Of a DNA stretch of 9,795 nucleotides, positions 1 through 5,946 are shown in pieces (the stretch's first letter is position 1; each line of letters begins with the position of its first letter). The notes below the pieces were generated by a model that worked only from the letters and a program-made list of their open reading frames with translations, was not told where the DNA came from and searched no databases. This stretch comes from JBBRUG01 sp038247995 (GTDB lineage Bacteria; Chloroflexota; Chloroflexia; Chloroflexales; Chloroflexaceae): NCBI GenBank assembly GCA_038247995.1, contig JBBRUG010000230.1:1-9795 (forward strand), read 5' to 3'. Position numbers and translations under genes: made by a program.

Positions 1-91
1 CGGCCGGATCGACGCCCAGGGCAGCATAGCGCTCGCGCGCCAGGTCGTAGGCGTTCTCGATTTGGGTGGGGGTGGGGGCAGGCAGGGTCAT
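1..91 (-). CDS. rhaA: L-rhamnose isomerase, N-terminal fragment (runs off the left edge)
   Basis: Only the first 30 codons are inside the window; the rest lies beyond position 1. The visible protein begins MTLPAPTPTQIENAYDLARE and continues R-Y-A-A-L-G-V-D. This matches the start of E. coli-type RhaA ([20 protein letters not shown]) almost position by position. The enzyme interconverts L-rhamnose and L-rhamnulose in the cytoplasm, the first step of rhamnose breakdown. The ATG at 91-89 has a GGAG about seven bases upstream (minus strand), which supports this start. Upstream lie a palindromic repeat and a broken regulator/dehydratase scar, so no intact regulator adjoins it here. The catalytic part is not visible, so identification rests on the N-terminus alone. 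Confidence 0.72.
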   Translation of the reverse strand, partial: MTLPAPTPTQIENAYDLARERYAALGVDPA

Positions 92-104
92 GGGTTGCTC
101 CGTA

Positions 105-176
105 GCTACCCTCACCCCCATGCCCTCGCCCGCACGCGGGAGTGGGGTGCCGCATCAGCGGCGGGGTGAGGGTAGC
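105..176. repeat. Palindromic REP-like element between rhaA and the dehydratase remnant
   Basis: A perfect 14-bp inverted repeat bounds the element: GCTACCCTCACCCC at 105-118 and GGGGTGAGGGTAGC at 163-176. Inside is a second, imperfect stem around CCCGC-AC-GCGGG (129-140), extended with mismatches to 123-146. The two-hairpin layout with CCCTCACCCC/GGGGTGAGGG ends resembles short palindromic intergenic repeats I recall from GC-rich bacterial genomes. It fills almost all of the gap between the dehydratase stop (182) and rhaA. It could also act as a transcription barrier or mRNA-stabilising structure. There is no T-run, so a classical terminator is unlikely. Confidence 0.7.
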
Positions 177-181
177 ATCCA

Positions 182-448
182 TCAGCGATCAACATACCGT
201 GCCACTACCGCCTCGTCGATCTCGACGCCGAGGCCGGGGCGGTCGGACACGTCCAGCCAACCGCCGGTTGCAATCAGCGGTGTGATTGTCAGTTCGTGCT
301 GCATCGGGTTGGGCAGCGCTTTGAGTTCGATCAGCAGGCTGTTCGATGCGGCGGCGCTCAGATGGACGCTGGCCGCCAGTACGAGCGCGCTGCTCCAGAT
401 GTGGGCGTTGATCGCGCGGCGATGCGCGGCGGCAAGCTCCTGAATCCT
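182..448 (-). pseudogene. C-terminal remnant of an enolase-superfamily (mandelate racemase-like) sugar-acid dehydratase
   Basis: About 88 codons remain, ending at the TGA at 184-182. The sequence shows the usual end of mandelate racemase/muconate lactonizing family dehydratases: a helix ELAAAH, then INAHIWSSALVLAASVHLSA with the histidine-bearing turn, then PNPMQHEL and a closing stretch DRPGLGVEIDEAVVARY. The N-terminal cap and most of the barrel, including the metal-binding acids, are absent. Upstream the same strand turns directly into LacI repressor sequence, so this is the product of a deletion and not a working enzyme. Family members dehydrate sugar acids such as rhamnonate or galactonate. 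Nearness to rhaA makes a sugar-acid substrate plausible, but the specificity cannot be read from this piece. Confidence 0.65.
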
Positions 449-649
449 CCAAACTAATGGTGGTCGTCTGGCCGGTGCGCAGGCTCTGGGCGAGGGCGTG
501 CGGCTCGTAGCCGAGCGCCTGCATGCTCGGCTCGCCGTTACTTCGGCCCGCATGATGGCGGTGACGTATGGCCCGTCATTGATCACCCGCGAGACGGTGG
601 CGATCGAAACCCCAGTGTGCGCCGCGACATCTTTGCGGCAAGGTGCGTT
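449..649 (-). pseudogene. LacI-family repressor, DNA-binding fragment with frameshift
   Basis: On the minus strand the frame reads RKDVAAHTGVSIATVSRVIN, the helix-turn-helix of LacI-type repressors (upstream end near 627). It continues DGPYVTAIMRAEV. Near 525-535 the homology jumps to another frame: MQALGYEPHALAQSLRTGQT, the hinge-helix region that normally follows directly, then TTISL. A small indel therefore separates the two halves. The in-frame upstream codons reach a TAG near 650 with no ATG, GTG or TTG, so the start is also lost. After about 60 residues the repressor stops and dehydratase sequence begins; the ligand-binding domain is missing. Such repressors commonly control sugar operons, which fits the adjacent rhaA, but this copy cannot be functional. 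Confidence 0.72.
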
Positions 650-679
650 GGAATGCTATAAGCTACGCGCCGGTAACGG

Positions 680-1972
680 CTACCAGCAACGCATTGCAGC
701 GCGGAAGAGCTCGGCAAGTTGGGTATCGTTTGGGGCACGCGGCGCGTTTACCAACAGGCGTTCCTGCTTGCGGGCGCCGGCTACCAGGGCCGGCAGATCG
801 GCCGCGCTGTAGCCGAGCGCGGCTAGGCCGTTGGGCAACTCCAGGTCACGCATTAGGGTCACAAGTTCGTCGGCGAGCGCGTCAGCGGCCTCACGCGGGG
901 TCATGGCGCGTGTGTCAACGCCGAGCAGTGTAGCGGCGTGGGCATGGCGCTCAGGCCAGGCGGGCGCAGTAAAACGAAAGGCGGCCGGCGCATTCACGAT
1001 CACGCTGAGGCCGTGGGGGATAATCGGCTCTTCGCCAGGGAAGCCCGGCGGGCGGTACGTTTTCACTAATCCGGCAACGGGGTAGGCCATCGCGTGCGGA
1101 ATGTGTACACCGGCGTTGCCGAAGCCGATCCCGGCGAAGGTTGCCGCCAGCATCGTATACGTGCGTGCCTCCAGGTCGTTAGGGTTATAAAAGGCCCGCC
1201 GCAGATACTGGCCGCCATAGCGAATTGCCTGCTCGCACCAGATGTCGGCGATTGGGTTTGCGCCAATATAGGCCGGTCGCTCGGCGGGGCTCGGCGCCTT
1301 GGGGCGGGTGTGGTAGGGCCGACTGATGTATGACTCGAGGGCATGGCAGAGCACATCACAGCCGCTCGCCGCCGTCACAAAGGGTGGCTGAGAAAGGGCA
1401 TTGAGCGGGTCGATTATCGCTACGCTGGGGCGGATGAAGCGGTGTGAAATGCCGGTCTTGAGCTTAAGATCCAGCAGATCAAGCACGATAACCGGGGTGG
1501 CCTCGCTGCCGGTGCCCGCCGTGGTCGGGATCGCAATGAGTGGTTTGAGCGGGCCAGGTACCGACTTACCGGCGCCGATCGGCTGGTTGATGTAGTCGAG
1601 TAACGGCGCGGGATAGCTGGTGTAGAGATTGATCGCCTTGGCTGTGTCGATGACGCTACCGCCGCCGAGCGCTACAAACCCGTCGTATTGCCCCGCCTGG
1701 CCAATAGCGATCGCCGCCGCAAACGATTGGTCGGTCGGCTCGATATGCACATCGTCGTACACCGTTACGGCGACACCAGCTGCGCGTAACACCGTCTCGA
1801 CCTTGTCGATCAACCCAAATGGCCGCAGGTGTCGATCCGTAACGAGCAGAACCTGGCGTATCCCTAAGCGTCGAGCTTCATAGCCAAGCTCTTCCGTCGC
1901 ACCGATGCCAAAGCGAATTGGCACCGTCTCCATCACGATCACCGTCTCCAGCCCCGTTGCTGCTGCTTGCAT
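680..1972 (-). CDS. Iron-containing alcohol dehydrogenase, hydroxyacid-oxoacid transhydrogenase (ADHFE1) type
   Basis: An intact 430-residue protein of the iron-dependent alcohol dehydrogenase family. It resembles the HOT/ADHFE1 branch more than FucO or butanol dehydrogenases: the blocks HIEPTD, PLKPLIAIPTTAGTGSE, GCDVLCHALESY, RPAYIGANPIADIW, NPNDLEAR and AGIGFGNAGVH all have close counterparts in human ADHFE1. Nucleotide-binding GGGS lies at 103-106. Metal ligands by family pattern are D206, H210, H293 and H320; the position that is His in FucO is Tyr297, as in HOT enzymes. Known members oxidise 4-hydroxybutyrate while reducing 2-oxoglutarate to D-2-hydroxyglutarate using tightly bound NAD. 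Start: ATG at 1972 with AAGGAG six bases upstream. The gene stands alone, upstream of the LacI/dehydratase scar. The exact substrate is inferred. Confidence 0.85.
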   Translation of the reverse strand: MQAAATGLETVIVMETVPIRFGIGATEELGYEARRLGIRQVLLVTDRHLRPFGLIDKVETVLRAAGVAVTVYDDVHIEPTDQSFAAAIAIGQAGQYDGFVALGGGSVIDTAKAINLYTSYPAPLLDYINQPIGAGKSVPGPLKPLIAIPTTAGTGSEATPVIVLDLLDLKLKTGISHRFIRPSVAIIDPLNALSQPPFVTAASGCDVLCHALESYISRPYHTRPKAPSPAERPAYIGANPIADIWCEQAIRYGGQYLRRAFYNPNDLEARTYTMLAATFAGIGFGNAGVHIPHAMAYPVAGLVKTYRPPGFPGEEPIIPHGLSVIVNAPAAFRFTAPAWPERHAHAATLLGVDTRAMTPREAADALADELVTLMRDLELPNGLAALGYSAADLPALVAGARKQERLLVNAPRAPNDTQLAELFRAAMRCW

Positions 1973-1991
1973 CAGGTCTCCTTGCCGCCCT

Positions 1992-2034
1992 AAACGTAGA
2001 ATGCAGAATGGAGAGCGTAGCCCATCTACGGTTT
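1992..2034. promoter_or_regulatory. Inverted repeat in the divergent intergenic region (possible operator)
   Basis: AAACGTAGA at 1992-2000 is mirrored by TCTACGGTTT at 2025-2034, with one extra G in the right arm. The pair lies between the divergently transcribed alcohol dehydrogenase (minus) and methyltransferase (plus). A further CGTAG/CTACG pair sits inside (2016-2030). This could be a repressor operator or simply a hairpin. No convincing -35/-10 pair was found for either gene; TATCAT at 2041-2046 is a possible -10 for the plus strand. Confidence 0.25.
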
Positions 2035-2083
2035 CTGCGGTATCATCCTACGCGGAGGAGCAGCATTCGACAAGTGGGAACCT

Positions 2084-2515
2084 ATGGAACAGCGGGAGAT
2101 GCTGGCCTTACTGCGCGACGGTGTACCGGCGAGCAGCGGCGTCTGGGCCGATCTCGGCGCCGGGATCGGCAACTTCACCTGGGCGCTGGCTGAACTGTTG
2201 GGGCCACCGGGCACGGTGCATGCGCTCGACCGTGATGCTCGCGCCATCGCCGCTCAGCAGGCGCGGATTCCCCGCGACCCACCTGGCTCAACGATTATTC
2301 CGCGGCAGGCCGATGTGCTGCGCCCATTCAATCTGCCACTCCTTGACGGTATTTTGATGGCTAATCTGCTGCACTTTGTCCGTGATCAGGCCGGGTTGCT
2401 GCGCCGCCTTACTGCGCATCTGCATTCCAGTGGACGGCTGCTTGTCGTTGAATATGCGATCGTAATGCCGTCCGGCTCCCCCGCTCCGCTTGACGGAGCG
2501 GGGGTTTGGGGGTGA
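2084..2515 (+). CDS. Class I SAM-dependent methyltransferase, C-terminally truncated
   Basis: The 143-residue product carries a clear Rossmann-fold methyltransferase core. Motif I is DLGAGIGNFT at residues 23-32, the ribose-binding acid is D49 in HALDRD, an acidic residue D77 follows, and motif IV is DGILMANLLHF at 88-98. The LLVVEY strand at 119-124 normally precedes some 50-60 further residues with the last beta strands. Here it is followed by an unrelated tail, AIVMPSGSPAPLDGAG, encoded largely by the GC-rich hairpin at 2478-2504. The gene thus appears cut at its 3' end by a repeat and is probably non-functional or impaired. Start ATG at 2084 has only a weak GGGAA ahead; the stronger GGAGGAG near 2056 is too distant. 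The methyl acceptor is unknown. Confidence 0.65.
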   Translation: MEQREMLALLRDGVPASSGVWADLGAGIGNFTWALAELLGPPGTVHALDRDARAIAAQQARIPRDPPGSTIIPRQADVLRPFNLPLLDGILMANLLHFVRDQAGLLRRLTAHLHSSGRLLVVEYAIVMPSGSPAPLDGAGVWG

Positions 2516-2517
2516 GG
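2478..2517. repeat. GC-rich hairpin repeat at the broken end of the methyltransferase gene
   Basis: A perfect 11-bp stem, CCCCCGCTCCG (2478-2488) and CGGAGCGGGGG (2494-2504), encloses the loop CTTGA. It is followed by TTT and then GGGGGTGAGG, a tail shared with the repeat at 105-176. It lies inside the last codons of the methyltransferase frame, just ahead of the convergent histidine kinase stop. The stem followed by TTT could weakly terminate plus-strand transcription, but the shared tail and the disruption of a conserved domain favour a mobile or amplified palindromic repeat. Confidence 0.6.
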
Positions 2518-2556
2518 ATGGCGCGGATCAGGTACGTTGCAACAGCTCCCCTGGGG

Positions 2557-4680
2557 TTACGCAGAGGCGTCGAGTGCGGGCAGAGTAACCGTGAAGGTGC
2601 TCCCAATCCCCTCGGTGCTTTCGACAACTACTGTTCCATCGTGGAGGGTCACGATCTCTTTAACGATGTACAGTCCGACACCCATCCCAGAAATGCCTAC
2701 AGTTGTGGTATTTGCCGCACGATAGAAGCGATCGAACAACTGGGGCAATGCTAGCGCTGGAATCCCGATCCCATGGTCGCGCACAGCGAGCTGAACTGTT
2801 GCATCCACCTGCTGCGCCCGGATGATCACTTCACTATCGGCGGGGCTGTACTTGAGCGCATTTTGGATGAGGTTTTGCAAAACCTGCTCTAAGCGGGCCG
2901 TATCGCCGTAAACCATCAGCGGTAGATCAGGAATAATATAACGCATCTGATGCTTCCCATCGAGCAGGAGCATCTCGTCGGCTACTTCACGCACCAGCGC
3001 TGCCAGGTCGAGCGGCGCGCGCGTTAGTTCAAACTGCCCGCGTTCGATCCGCGCTACATCAAGCAGTTCGGTAATCAGCTCATTCAGGCGAGCGGCCTGG
3101 GTTGCGATCGTCTGTGCTGAGCGGCGCTGCCGTTCATCGGATAATGGCTCGCGCTCCATACGGCGTTGCAGCAGTTGGGCCTGCCCCAACAATGCAGTGA
3201 GCGGTGTTTTGAGCTCGTGCGAGGCGATTGAGAAAAAGGCGTCTCGTACCTGGATCGCCTCATGGGCTTCCCGGTAAAGCCGCGCATTATCGAGCGCGAT
3301 GGCTGCGCGTTGCGCTACCTCCTGGGCCAGGGCCAGATCGTGCTTATCATAACGGCGACCCGATTCGGCTGTGACCAGAAAGAGCACGCCGGTAACGTTC
3401 CCAGCTACCAGCAGCGGCACAACCAGGTAGGAAGCCGGGTTCAGCACGGCATAAATCTCAAGCAAGCGCGGATCAGTCGTAATGGCCTGTGCTGTACTCG
3501 CCGACGACTCCGGCGCGAGAACTGGCGTGCCGGTACGAATGACCTTTGCAACGACGCTATTCGGGTTAGTCAGTTCCAGATGATAGCGTTCACCAAGCTC
3601 CTGGAGCAGTGGCTCTTTCGTGGGATCAACATGGGCGATCGCTACCTGGTGAAACTCTCCCGCGGCGGTAATGTCGTAAAGCAGGCTATAGTCGGCGAGG
3701 AACGGGATAACCAGCCGGGTGATCCGCGCTAGTTTGACGTCATAATCGAGCGAATCGGTCAGGAGTTGGCTTGTTTCGGCCAGAAAGACGGATCGGCGTT
3801 GAATGTCTTCAGCCAAGGCCCGTGCCCGACGTTCTTCGGTGTATAAACGGACATTTTCTTCAACCAGCCGTGCGCGTTCCAGTTCAACCTGCCGCCGCTC
3901 GGTGATGTCGGTCAGCGCAGTCAATACGCTGCGGTCGCCATCTACTTCCAGAATGGTTGCGAAGAGCAAGCACGTGCGGATACTGCCATCCTTCATCCGA
4001 AAGTCGGCTTCACCTTCGCGCACTGCTTGACCCTGGTGCAGGTTCTGAAGGCCGTCGAAGCGCTGTTGTGGATTAACCCACAGGCCCAACCCAAGTGGGG
4101 TGTGACCAATAACTTCATCGCGCGTATAGCCGGTTGCGGTAAGAAACCGTTCGTTGACCTCAATAATGCGCCCGTCTGCCATGCGCGTAATACTGAGAAT
4201 AATCGGCCCATTATTAAAGGCGGCGGAAAACGTCGCCTCAGAGCGCTGGAGCGCCTCGATGGCGTGTAAGCGTTCGGTAATATCTTCAACAAAAGCGAGG
4301 CCGAACTGGCTTGTTCCCGCGCTATCGCTTATGAAACTGCGCGTTACGTGCACCCAGATGACGCGTCCATTCTTGTGGCGATAGCGCTTCACGCTCCATG
4401 TCGTTGATTGCTGGCCTTCAATGACCTTATTGGCCAGGCTCTGGTCAGCGGCGCGATCATCGGGATGGGTGAGGTCATCGGGGGTAAACTGGAGCAGTTC
4501 GTCCCGACTATAACCGGTGAGTTTACAGAAAGCCGGGTTGACGTCGAGCAGCCGACCGTCCATGGCGGCGATCAGCACGCCAATCGGTGCCTGCGTAAAG
4601 ATCATGTGCTCAAAATGTTCAAAGTACGGCGCTGGATTGGTCATTTGCGGGGTCTCGAACTGCCTGGCCTTACCATTCAT
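2557..4680 (-). CDS. Hybrid-input sensor histidine kinase (PAS-PAS-GAF-HisKA-HATPase)
   Basis: From the ATG at 4680 the protein has 707 residues and no predicted membrane helix, so it is a cytoplasmic sensor. Order: PAS 1 about 23-138 (IGVLIAAMDGRLLDVNPAF, ends FVEDITER), PAS 2 about 148-262 (ends LTDITERR), a short coiled coil to about 300, GAF about 310-468, HisKA about 478-548, HATPase_c about 590-702. The phosphoacceptor is H488 in SIASHELKTPLT. The N box is NLIQNALKYSP, G1 DHGIGIP, F box FDRFYR, G2 GMGVGLYIVKEI. It autophosphorylates and passes phosphate to a response regulator; no receiver is fused or adjacent, so the partner lies elsewhere. The frame stays open to a TTG at 4821, but that extension crosses a tandem repeat and looks non-coding. 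An ATG at 4644 is another possible start. The signal is unknown. Confidence 0.9.
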   Translation of the reverse strand: MNGKARQFETPQMTNPAPYFEHFEHMIFTQAPIGVLIAAMDGRLLDVNPAFCKLTGYSRDELLQFTPDDLTHPDDRAADQSLANKVIEGQQSTTWSVKRYRHKNGRVIWVHVTRSFISDSAGTSQFGLAFVEDITERLHAIEALQRSEATFSAAFNNGPIILSITRMADGRIIEVNERFLTATGYTRDEVIGHTPLGLGLWVNPQQRFDGLQNLHQGQAVREGEADFRMKDGSIRTCLLFATILEVDGDRSVLTALTDITERRQVELERARLVEENVRLYTEERRARALAEDIQRRSVFLAETSQLLTDSLDYDVKLARITRLVIPFLADYSLLYDITAAGEFHQVAIAHVDPTKEPLLQELGERYHLELTNPNSVVAKVIRTGTPVLAPESSASTAQAITTDPRLLEIYAVLNPASYLVVPLLVAGNVTGVLFLVTAESGRRYDKHDLALAQEVAQRAAIALDNARLYREAHEAIQVRDAFFSIASHELKTPLTALLGQAQLLQRRMEREPLSDERQRRSAQTIATQAARLNELITELLDVARIERGQFELTRAPLDLAALVREVADEMLLLDGKHQMRYIIPDLPLMVYGDTARLEQVLQNLIQNALKYSPADSEVIIRAQQVDATVQLAVRDHGIGIPALALPQLFDRFYRAANTTTVGISGMGVGLYIVKEIVTLHDGTVVVESTEGIGSTFTVTLPALDASA

Positions 4681-4780
4681 GCCTGGAACATTTTCCGATC
4701 GAGCTTTATGCGCCTCTGCCACACCCGGCTGTGCGCCCAAGGATAGCGTGCAGCCTTTTAGCAGCAATCGAAGGCTCCAA

Positions 4781-4822
4781 GCTAGCAGGTTTTGTACCAA
4801 CGCTAGCAAGTTTTGTGCCAAC
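4781..4822 (-). promoter_or_regulatory. 21-bp tandem repeat carrying sigma-54-like -24/-12 boxes, upstream of the histidine kinase
   Basis: Two adjacent 21-bp units (4802-4822 and 4781-4801) differ at only two positions. Read on the minus strand, the upstream unit contains TTGGCAC-AAAAC-TTGCT, which fits the sigma-54 pattern TGGCAC-N5-TTGCW with correct spacing. The downstream unit has TTGGTAC-AAAAC-CTGCT, a weaker copy. Transcription would start near 4794 and read into the kinase at 4680 after about 115 bases. No enhancer-binding activator is visible in the window. It could instead be a duplicated operator, or chance. Confidence 0.35.
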
Positions 4823-4842
4823 GTCTGTTTTGTCTTGCCCAG

Positions 4843-5136
4843 CTATAGCGCCCACGGCATCCCCTCGCGACCGACCCAGTGACTCTGTACAGCGAGCCAC
4901 GCCTGCTCTGGGCCGTCGTGGAGCAGCGTGTTGACAACCAATGGGGCGCCGATGATATGGCTCGGATCGCTGTGGAAGCGGTCGGTGGCGGAACTCATCA
5001 GCACCAGATCGGCCGACTCGTCGATTGGGTCGAAGCCGGCTCCGGCAGGCCCGGGGGTGTATGGATCGGTGATCACGGTCAGGCCGTCGCCGACGAGGCG
5101 AAAGCTGGCATGGGCGTAGAAGGAAACGCTAAGCAT
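4843..5136 (-). pseudogene. Metallo-beta-lactamase-fold hydrolase, N-terminal remnant
   Basis: The 97-codon frame opens like UPF0173/UlaG-type metallo-hydrolases of about 210-250 residues: a beta strand with FYAHASFRL (H9), then ITDPYTPG (D24), then ADLVLMSS followed by DRFHSD (D52, H55) in the place of the usual metal-binding HxHxDH, then GAPLVVNT. After residue 75 the similarity fades, and a TAG at 4845-4843 ends it before the later metal-binding histidines and aspartates. No continuation was recognised in other frames up to the kinase. The remnant therefore lacks most of the active site. The ATG at 5136 has an AGGAG about ten bases upstream. It follows the AraC-type gene on the same strand by 81 bases, so the two may once have formed a unit. 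Confidence 0.55.
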
Positions 5137-5217
5137 TACGGATGCGCTCCTAAAGTGCGCGCAGCGCTCAACAGCCCTCCAACCCGCGCGCTGCGCGAAC
5201 TGCGATCGGTTGGGGTT

Positions 5218-5820
5218 TCAGGGCACGGATCCTTGGACAGGTGTCAGCGTGGCCAGGCGACGCCGGTACGCGCTGGGCGTTTCGCCGGTGAAGCGGCGGA
5301 ACGCCGTACTGAAGGCGCTGATGCTCTCAAAGCCGGTCGCATCGGCAACTTCGCTCACGGGAGGGGCATTCGCTTCCAACATCTCCATGGCGCGAATCAT
5401 GCGTGCGCGGCTGAGGAAGCCACGCCAACTCAGCCGGGTTTCGGCGGCAAAGCGCCGCAGCAAGGTGCGCTCCGAGACGCCGGCCAGATGGGCCACTTCA
5501 CCCATATGTAGGGCGGCATCCAGGTTGGCGAGGGCGTACGACACCGCCTGGGCAAGTTCGGGCGAACGTGGGCGCGGGAGCCAGAATTGATCAGGATTCG
5601 CGGCCAGTTCGACGCAAATATCGGCCAGTGTAGCAAAGAAGCGCGCAGCCTCCTGTTCTTCTGGGTTGCGATCCATGCCCCAGCGCATGGTGTAGAGGAG
5701 CATCGTCGGCGCAGCCGCATCGTACAGTTGCTCTAATTCAGCCGGAGTGGGAAAGACCCGGAAAGACCCGCTCAACGGCAACCCGCTATCCAACAAGTGT
5801 GAACTGCATAAGCCTCCCAA
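5218..5820 (-). CDS. AraC-family transcriptional regulator, lacking its N-terminal sensory domain
   Basis: The last ~100 residues form the two-helix-turn-helix AraC DNA-binding domain: GEVAHLAGVSERTLLRRFAA, then SWRGFLSRARMIRAMEML, then VSEVADATGFESISAFSTAF and FRRFTGETPSAYRRR. Ahead of it is the helical linker with FWLPRPRSPELAQAV typical of cupin-type AraC regulators. The ~80-100-residue cupin that should precede it is absent, so the protein (about 200 residues) can probably bind DNA but not sense an effector. I chose the TTG at 5820 because an AAGGAG lies seven bases upstream; the same frame extends to a GTG at 5850. A tandem 10-bp duplication at 5751-5770 sits in the first codons and is a possible cause of damage. 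Functionality is uncertain. Confidence 0.7.
   Translation of the reverse strand: MGGLCSSHLLDSGLPLSGSFRVFPTPAELEQLYDAAAPTMLLYTMRWGMDRNPEEQEAARFFATLADICVELAANPDQFWLPRPRSPELAQAVSYALANLDAALHMGEVAHLAGVSERTLLRRFAAETRLSWRGFLSRARMIRAMEMLEANAPPVSEVADATGFESISAFSTAFRRFTGETPSAYRRRLATLTPVQGSVP
5750..5770. repeat. Tandem 10-bp duplication in the AraC-type gene
   Basis: GAAAGACCCG occurs twice in a row, at 5751-5760 and 5761-5770, with one matching base before. A 10-bp duplication shifts the reading frame by one. It lies exactly where the regulator's recognisable sequence begins (RVFPTPAEL), so it may mark the point at which the original N-terminal frame was lost. Removing one copy does not open a long upstream frame, because a TAG follows four codons earlier, so further damage must exist. 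Confidence 0.6.
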
Positions 5821-5946
5821 TCCGCTGCTCCTTGGCCCGATCCTGCCCACGGGCTTATTCTAGAGTTGGGAGGCGCAGCATGGTTGCATGTAAACGCCAC
5901 GAATCTTCGCTGAGACGCCACACGATCAACGGCCTATGAAGATCGG

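Noticed and set aside
4681..4821. 47-codon N-terminal extension of the histidine kinase from a TTG
   Set aside because: The extra residues come partly from the 21-bp tandem repeat, show no domain, and no Shine-Dalgarno precedes the TTG. The ATG at 4680 or 4644 is more likely.
5810..5876. CCTCCCAA and TTGGGAGG inverted repeat upstream of the AraC-type gene
   Set aside because: The arms are only 8-9 bp and about 45 bp apart; one contains the TTG start region. It was not distinct enough from chance to list as an operator.
5862..5945. Minus-strand frame reading PLIVWRLSEDSWRLHATMLR just after the hydrolase stop
   Set aside because: It looks protein-like but is about 28 codons with no good start or binding site. 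It may be a remnant of a lost gene end, but there is too little to support a call.
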